Made by a program: the position numbers and the translations under genes. 10,245 nt of DNA, taken from NCBI GenBank assembly GCA_025353085.1, contig JANXRI010000033.1:1-10245 (forward strand). Reading direction: 5' to 3'. The notes below the pieces were generated by a model, which made no database searches, had not been told where the DNA came from, and worked only from the letters and a program-made list of their open reading frames with translations. This document shows positions 6,740 through 10,245 of the stretch, piece after piece. Within the stretch, counting starts at the first letter, position 1; the number at the start of each line of letters is the position of its first letter. Origin of the DNA: Betaproteobacteria bacterium. GTDB taxonomy: Bacteria; Pseudomonadota; Gammaproteobacteria; Burkholderiales; SG8-41.

Positions 6740-7168
6740 ATGGCAGTCACCAAAACCAAACTTGCGAAATGCATACATCACCGGGTCAGGCTACGGCCTC
6801 CGGCACGACGCTTTCGCGGCGTCACCGAGCTCAGGATCATGGATGATGACTGGCTCGTGCAGGAAACCGAAGACGATCAAGTGCGCATTAGAAATATCCG
6901 CACTGATCACGTTGCGGTTCTCGGCTTTAACCAAATCAGTGAATATGTGGCCGACCCCAAGCGCGAGTTTGATGGTCTGCGCCACGGGTTTCTTGAATTG
7001 AAAGTGCAGGTTTTTCTGCGCGGCCCCGAATTGGTAATCGAACCGCGGCCTTCATCGACCAAGACACCCGCCCCGAAGAAAACACCGTCCATAACGAAGA
7101 CGCTGCCTGCGACGAAGACACCGGCCCTCGTCAAATTAGTGACGGCGCGAAAGCGTAAAGCAGTTTGA
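6740..7168 (+). CDS. Hypothetical protein with Thr/Lys/Pro-rich tail
   Basis: 142 residues from ATG 6740. Residues about 30-105 form a compact region (ELRIMDDDWLVQETEDDQ, then VRIRNIRTDHVAVLGFNQI and GFLELKVQVFLRGPELVIEP). It reads as a small beta-rich domain, and I recall similar hypothetical proteins with an RIRN.xTDH.xxLG pattern. No catalytic motif, signal peptide or membrane segment is visible. Residues about 106-142 are a repetitive basic tail of TKTP-like units, reminiscent of histone H1-like or nucleic-acid-binding tails. No clear Shine-Dalgarno precedes ATG 6740, and the first 30 residues (basic, RLRPPARRFR) could be untranslated if ATG 6839 is used. It starts 25 bp after the lysine-rich small gene, on the same strand. 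Confidence 0.6.
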   Translation: MAVTKTKLAKCIHHRVRLRPPARRFRGVTELRIMDDDWLVQETEDDQVRIRNIRTDHVAVLGFNQISEYVADPKREFDGLRHGFLELKVQVFLRGPELVIEPRPSSTKTPAPKKTPSITKTLPATKTPALVKLVTARKRKAV

Positions 7169-7169
7169 T

Positions 7170-7188
7170 GAGCGCAATCGAAGCGCTC
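7170..7188. terminator. Hairpin between convergent genes, possible bidirectional terminator
   Basis: GAGCGC (7170-7175) and GCGCTC (7183-7188) form a 6-bp GC-rich stem with a 7-nt loop, 1 nt after the stop of the plus-strand gene. It lies in the 32-bp gap before the end of the minus-strand gene. No T-run flanks it on either strand. Alternatively AGCGCAATCG (7171-7180) pairs perfectly with CGATTGCGCT (7214-7223), a 10-bp stem reaching into the minus-strand gene. The position suits termination; the lack of a T-tract keeps confidence low. Confidence 0.35.
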
Positions 7189-7200
7189 GCGGTTACAGCA

Positions 7201-7668
7201 TCAGGACTTGCTGCGATTGCGCTTCAATAACGATTTGTAGAAGCCTTCAACGTCGCGGGTTTGCCGCAACTTTTCGGCTCGCAGTTCAAGCCGGATTCTG
7301 AGCAAGTCCGCGCACAGCGCCCATCCCTGCGGGGTCGCGAGTGCTTCGAACATCGACGCAACCCCATCGGAAAAATTCCCGTCAGCCGGCCCCTCGCCGA
7401 TCAAATAGCCGATCGCGCTCGCAACATGCGACTCGGGCACCGCGAACGCGAGCTGTATGCTGCGTTGCAGATCGTCGATATCGTTGGCGGCGCGGATCAC
7501 GTGCGTGAGCGCCTGCGTTGACCGTCGGCGCGTCGACAAGACGCCGAAATGCCGTCGTAAATTAGCGCTGATGTGTGCGGAGAGTCGTCCATGCGGACAA
7601 CAATCGCAAATCCCGTGCCCGGCCGCGGCACGCACTGCACGCGACTTTTGCACAAATACGCGCTTCAA
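7201..7668 (-). CDS. Hypothetical protein, start uncertain
   Basis: The longest frame is 155 residues from a TTG at 7668, with no Shine-Dalgarno in front. The C-terminal 105 residues look like a real, mostly helical protein (THVIRAANDIDDLQRSIQLA, GYLIGEGPADGNFSDGVASM, LLRIRLELRAEKLRQT). The first 43 residues (with ICDCC and many Arg/Ala) look less natural. A TTG at 7539 would give 112 residues and an N-terminus STRRRSTQALTH. I do not recognise the family; no membrane segment, signal peptide or catalytic motif is seen. It is convergent with the preceding plus-strand gene and lies downstream of another minus-strand hypothetical, 135 bp away. A competing plus-strand frame at 7261-7521 looks like a shadow. 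Confidence 0.5.
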   Translation of the reverse strand: MKRVFVQKSRAVRAAAGHGICDCCPHGRLSAHISANLRRHFGVLSTRRRSTQALTHVIRAANDIDDLQRSIQLAFAVPESHVASAIGYLIGEGPADGNFSDGVASMFEALATPQGWALCADLLRIRLELRAEKLRQTRDVEGFYKSLLKRNRSKS

Positions 7669-7803
7669 TGCCGCGCGGGTAAGACGCGCTTAACCTTCAG
7701 CGGCAGATGTGTTGGAGCAATGTTGCGAACAGCATTAACTTCAAGCGCGTAAGCAGACTATGCGAAATCGATATGACGTGGCACTAATCGCAACTGCGCC
7801 CGA

Positions 7804-8190
7804 CTACATGCCTTTGGCGAGCGCGACAACGTGGTTGCCCTCGCGGCTTTCAACTTCGATTTCATACTGGCGTTTCGGGTCTGCGTCTTCGACACCCCGA
7901 TGGCCCTGCGCGGTTTGTTCTTTTTTCGGCCACACCAGAAAACCTTTGACGGGAACGCCGCGTTCGATCGCTTCGCTCACATTCGCGTGGTGGCGGGCGC
8001 CGGTTGACCGCTCGAGATCCTTGTCTTCGCACAGCGTGTAGCGGTAGACACCACTACTGACGCGCTTCAACTGGTCTGACCACAGCGTAACCCACAGGGT
8101 CGAACGGTCTTCCGTCCATTTGGATGAATCGTAGCGCGTGCCGCCGACAGTACCGAGATGCTCCCAAGCGACAGTGATTTTTGGTTTCAT
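7804..8190 (-). CDS. Hypothetical protein (128 aa)
   Basis: 128 residues from ATG at 8190, preceded by AAGG (plus-strand 8197-8200) 6 nt upstream, so the start is well supported. The sequence is soluble, charged and Trp-containing (MKPKITVAWEHLGTV, SSKWTEDRSTLWVTLWSDQ, VPVKGFLVWPKKEQ, RQYEIEVESREGNHVVALAK). It reads as a small beta-rich domain with no signal peptide, membrane segment or catalytic motif. I do not recognise the family. It faces away from the large oxidoreductase gene, with the 346-bp non-coding stretch between them serving as the shared upstream region. The minus-strand neighbour 135 bp downstream may or may not be in the same transcript. Confidence 0.65.
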   Translation of the reverse strand: MKPKITVAWEHLGTVGGTRYDSSKWTEDRSTLWVTLWSDQLKRVSSGVYRYTLCEDKDLERSTGARHHANVSEAIERGVPVKGFLVWPKKEQTAQGHRGVEDADPKRQYEIEVESREGNHVVALAKGM

Positions 8191-8536
8191 GCTTGACCTT
8201 CAATATCAGGATGACTGGACATTTTAACCCGTATCGATTGTGACTGCAGTTAAACCGCACTTTTTCACTGGAAAATTAGGGATTTACCTGAAGGTTCCTG
8301 ATCGGTTATTGCCATATCGACGCCGTTTGCAAAGGCGCTGCGATTAGTAACTGATATAGCTTCATGACTTTGACACTAGTACTTGAAATGGAAGGCCTTT
8401 TCAGCGGCTATCGGCGAGGGTAAACTATTGGCCACCCCAACAGTCGCCAATGCATCCGTTTTACGGCTCACGCGTTATACGTCTTATATCCATGGCTGAG
8501 CACAGAACAAACGTTAAGGCGTAACGAGGAGACGAT
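8191..8536. other. Divergent intergenic region, 346 bp
   Basis: No open frame worth calling lies here. It is more AT-rich than its surroundings and separates divergently oriented genes, so it should contain at least two promoters. A weak sigma-70-like pair for the plus strand is TTTTCA (8398-8403) and TAAACT (8421-8426) with a 17-bp spacer, each matching 4 of 6 consensus bases. A dyad, CGCC-G-TTTGCAAA-GGCG, lies at 8321-8337 (perfect apart from one unpaired G) and could be an operator. Beyond this I see nothing assignable. Confidence 0.5.
8526..8531 (+). promoter_or_regulatory. Shine-Dalgarno GAGGAG deciding a TTG start
   Basis: GAGGAG ends 5 nt before TTG 8537. No ATG or GTG lies near this point in the oxidoreductase frame: the first in-frame ATG is codon 45, inside the conserved N-terminal Cys region. 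TTG 8537 is therefore the most likely start. Confidence 0.75.
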
Positions 8537-10245
8537 TTGAAGCCGACCGATATCCACCATCCCGACTATTTTCACAAAGTAGTAGATTGCCAATGGGCCT
8601 GCCCCGCCCACACGCCGGTTCCCGAATACATCCGCCTGATAGCCGCAGGCCGCTACAGCGACGCGTACATGGTCAACTGGGAATCGAATGTATTCCCCGG
8701 CATTCTGGGCCGCACCTGTGACCGGCCTTGCGAACCCGCCTGCCGCCGCGGCCGCGTTGAAGAAAACAACGGTGAAAAACCCGAACCCGTAGCGATCTGC
8801 CGCTTGAAGCGCGTCGCTGCCGATTACAAAGACGACATCACCGCGCGACTGCCCAAAGCGCCGCTGAGGAAAAATGGCAAACGTGTTGCATTGATCGGCG
8901 CCGGCCCCGCTTCGTTGACGGTCGCGCGCGATCTCGCACCGCTCGGTTACGAAGTGATCGTATTTGATGGCGACCAGCGCGCGGGCGGCATGATCCGCAC
9001 GCAAATTCCCAAATTCCGCCTGCCCGAATCGGTGATCGACGAAGAAGTAAATTACATCCTCAACATCGGCGTCGAATTTCGCGGCGGCGAACGCATCGAA
9101 AGTTTGAAGCAAGTAGTCGATGCAAAATACGACGCGATATTCGTCGGCACCGGCGCGCCGCGCGGCCGCGACCTCGAACTGCCGGGTCGCCAGGAGGCGG
9201 CCAAAAACATTCACATCGGCATCGACTGGTTGAATAGTGTGTCGTTCGGCCACGTCGACAAAATCGGCAAGCGCGTGATCGTGCTGGGCGGCGGCAACAC
9301 GGCGATGGACTGCTGCCGTTCTTCCAGGCGGCTGGGCGGCGAAGAGGTCAAAGTCATTGTGCGCTCGGGCTTCGAGGAAATGAAAGCAAGCCCGTGGGAA
9401 AAAGAAGACGCCCAGCATGAAGGCATTCCGATCCTGAACTACCTCGTGCCGAAATCGTTCATACATGATAACGGCAAGCTCACCGGTATGCTGTTCGAAA
9501 AAGTGAAGGCCGTATACGATGCCTCATTTGGCACACCCGGCCGGCGGAATCTGGTGCCGACCGGCGAGCCCGACCAGCTTTTCGAATGCGACGATGTGCT
9601 CGTCGCGGTCGGCCAGGAAAATGCATTTCCCTGGATCGAGCGCGACATCGGGATCGAGTTCGACAAATGGGGTATGCCCGTGGTCGACAAAATCACGATG
9701 CAGTCGTCGTTGCCGCATATATTCTTCGGCGGCGACTCGGCGTTCGGGCCCAAGAACATCATCTGGGCAGTCGCTCATGGCCATGAAGCGGCGATCTCGA
9801 TCGACAAATTGTGCAACGGCGAAAACGTCAAAGAGCGGCCGGCGCCCATGGTGCACCTGATGTCGCAAAAGATGGGCATCCATGAGTGGAGCTATGACAA
9901 CGCGATCTCAAACGATCAGCGCTACAAGGTGCCGCTTAAAGATCAGAAGATCGCTTTGAAGAACATCAAGGTCGAAGTCGAGCTCGGTTTCGATCCAAAG
10001 CTTGCGTTTGCCGAGGCGGAGCGCTGCCTTAACTGCGATGCGCAGACCGTATTCAGCGAAAAACTTTGCATCGAATGCGATGCGTGCGTCGATATCTGCC
10101 CGATGGACTGCATCACGTTCACGCAGGATGGCGAAGAGCAGGAATTGCGCGCGCGGCTCAATGCGCCAGCCGACAACCTCACGCAGGAAATCTACGTTGC
10201 CGCGGGTCTGAAAACCGGCCGCATCATGGCGAAAGACGAGGACGT
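8537..10245 (+). CDS. GltD-like FAD/NAD(P)H oxidoreductase with C-terminal ferredoxin domain (KorC-type), 3' truncated by window
   Basis: The frame from TTG 8537 is open to the window end, at least 569 residues. The N-terminal domain has the Cys set DCQWACPAH (C18, C22) and RTCDRPCEPACRRG (C61, C65, C69), the iron-sulfur region seen in glutamate synthase small subunits and dihydropyrimidine dehydrogenase. FAD-binding GAGPAS is at 121-126, NAD(P)H-binding GGGNTAMD at 251-258, and the second FAD motif GGDS at 398-401. A ferredoxin-like segment at 497-525 carries CLNC and CIECDACVDICP (C511, C514, C517, C521), with C525 following. Such proteins pass electrons between NAD(P)H and a partner. With both ends iron-sulfur, it resembles the gamma subunit (KorC) of 2-oxoglutarate:NADP+ oxidoreductase described in Azoarcus evansii, or a stand-alone ferredoxin:NADP oxidoreductase. 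The korAB genes would be expected just beyond the window. Assignment to the GltD-type family is firm; the partner is inferred. Confidence 0.88.
   Translation, partial: MKPTDIHHPDYFHKVVDCQWACPAHTPVPEYIRLIAAGRYSDAYMVNWESNVFPGILGRTCDRPCEPACRRGRVEENNGEKPEPVAICRLKRVAADYKDDITARLPKAPLRKNGKRVALIGAGPASLTVARDLAPLGYEVIVFDGDQRAGGMIRTQIPKFRLPESVIDEEVNYILNIGVEFRGGERIESLKQVVDAKYDAIFVGTGAPRGRDLELPGRQEAAKNIHIGIDWLNSVSFGHVDKIGKRVIVLGGGNTAMDCCRSSRRLGGEEVKVIVRSGFEEMKASPWEKEDAQHEGIPILNYLVPKSFIHDNGKLTGMLFEKVKAVYDASFGTPGRRNLVPTGEPDQLFECDDVLVAVGQENAFPWIERDIGIEFDKWGMPVVDKITMQSSLPHIFFGGDSAFGPKNIIWAVAHGHEAAISIDKLCNGENVKERPAPMVHLMSQKMGIHEWSYDNAISNDQRYKVPLKDQKIALKNIKVEVELGFDPKLAFAEAERCLNCDAQTVFSEKLCIECDACVDICPMDCITFTQDGEEQELRARLNAPADNLTQEIYVAAGLKTGRIMAKDED

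Noticed and set aside
7261..7521. 86-aa plus-strand open frame opposite the 7201-7668 minus-strand gene
   Set aside because: It has no Shine-Dalgarno and an Arg/Pro-rich unstructured composition; the minus-strand product reads more like a folded helical protein.
8370..8375. Perfect TTGACA as a -35 promoter element
   Set aside because: No acceptable -10 element lies 15-19 bp downstream (the sequence there is AAGGCC-like), so it was not called as a promoter.
8468..9466. 332-aa open frame on the minus strand
   Set aside because: It lies antisense to the clearly recognised GltD-like oxidoreductase, whose Cys, FAD and NAD(P)H motifs fix the plus-strand frame. The antisense product is Phe/Ala/Asp-rich, as expected from a shadow frame.

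Overview
The window is GC-rich DNA from what looks like a proteobacterium, most likely a betaproteobacterium. This rests on three genes I recognise: a dihydrolipoyl dehydrogenase with an N-terminal lipoyl domain, a tiny lysine-rich protein starting AKPNYQFEKRQKEL, and a GltD-like flavoprotein with a C-terminal ferredoxin domain. The taxonomic call is inference; no rRNA or tRNA gene is present.

Positions 1-4263 hold the 3' part of a Wadjet/MukBEF-like operon, all on the plus strand. It contains the tail of a small possibly winged-helix protein (JetB/MukE candidate), a compact 935-residue SMC-type ATPase (JetC-like), and a Toprim-fold protein with an intact E...DxD set (JetD-like). In characterised Wadjet systems the SMC complex extrudes DNA loops and the JetD nuclease cleaves small circular DNA such as plasmids. 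The genes are tightly packed: 5 bp between the first two, and an 11-bp overlap between the last two if the first plausible JetD start is used. The start of jetD carries a 12-bp direct repeat 120 bp apart and several dyads. Together these look like a small in-frame insertion.

Positions 4325-6115 encode lpdA, only 61 bp downstream of jetD with no visible terminator between them.

Positions 6116-8536 are a stretch of small genes. They are a frameshifted small exported protein, a 54-aa lysine-rich protein with a TTG start, a conserved-looking protein with a Thr/Lys/Pro tail, and two minus-strand hypothetical genes. A 346-bp non-coding stretch follows (8191-8536).

Positions 8537-10245 carry a large open frame that starts with TTG behind a strong Shine-Dalgarno and runs off the window. 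It is a GltD-type FAD/NAD(P)H oxidoreductase with iron-sulfur motifs at both ends, resembling the electron-transfer subunit (KorC type) of 2-oxoglutarate:NADP/ferredoxin oxidoreductases. With lpdA, it points to 2-oxoacid oxidation as the housekeeping theme around the defence-type operon.
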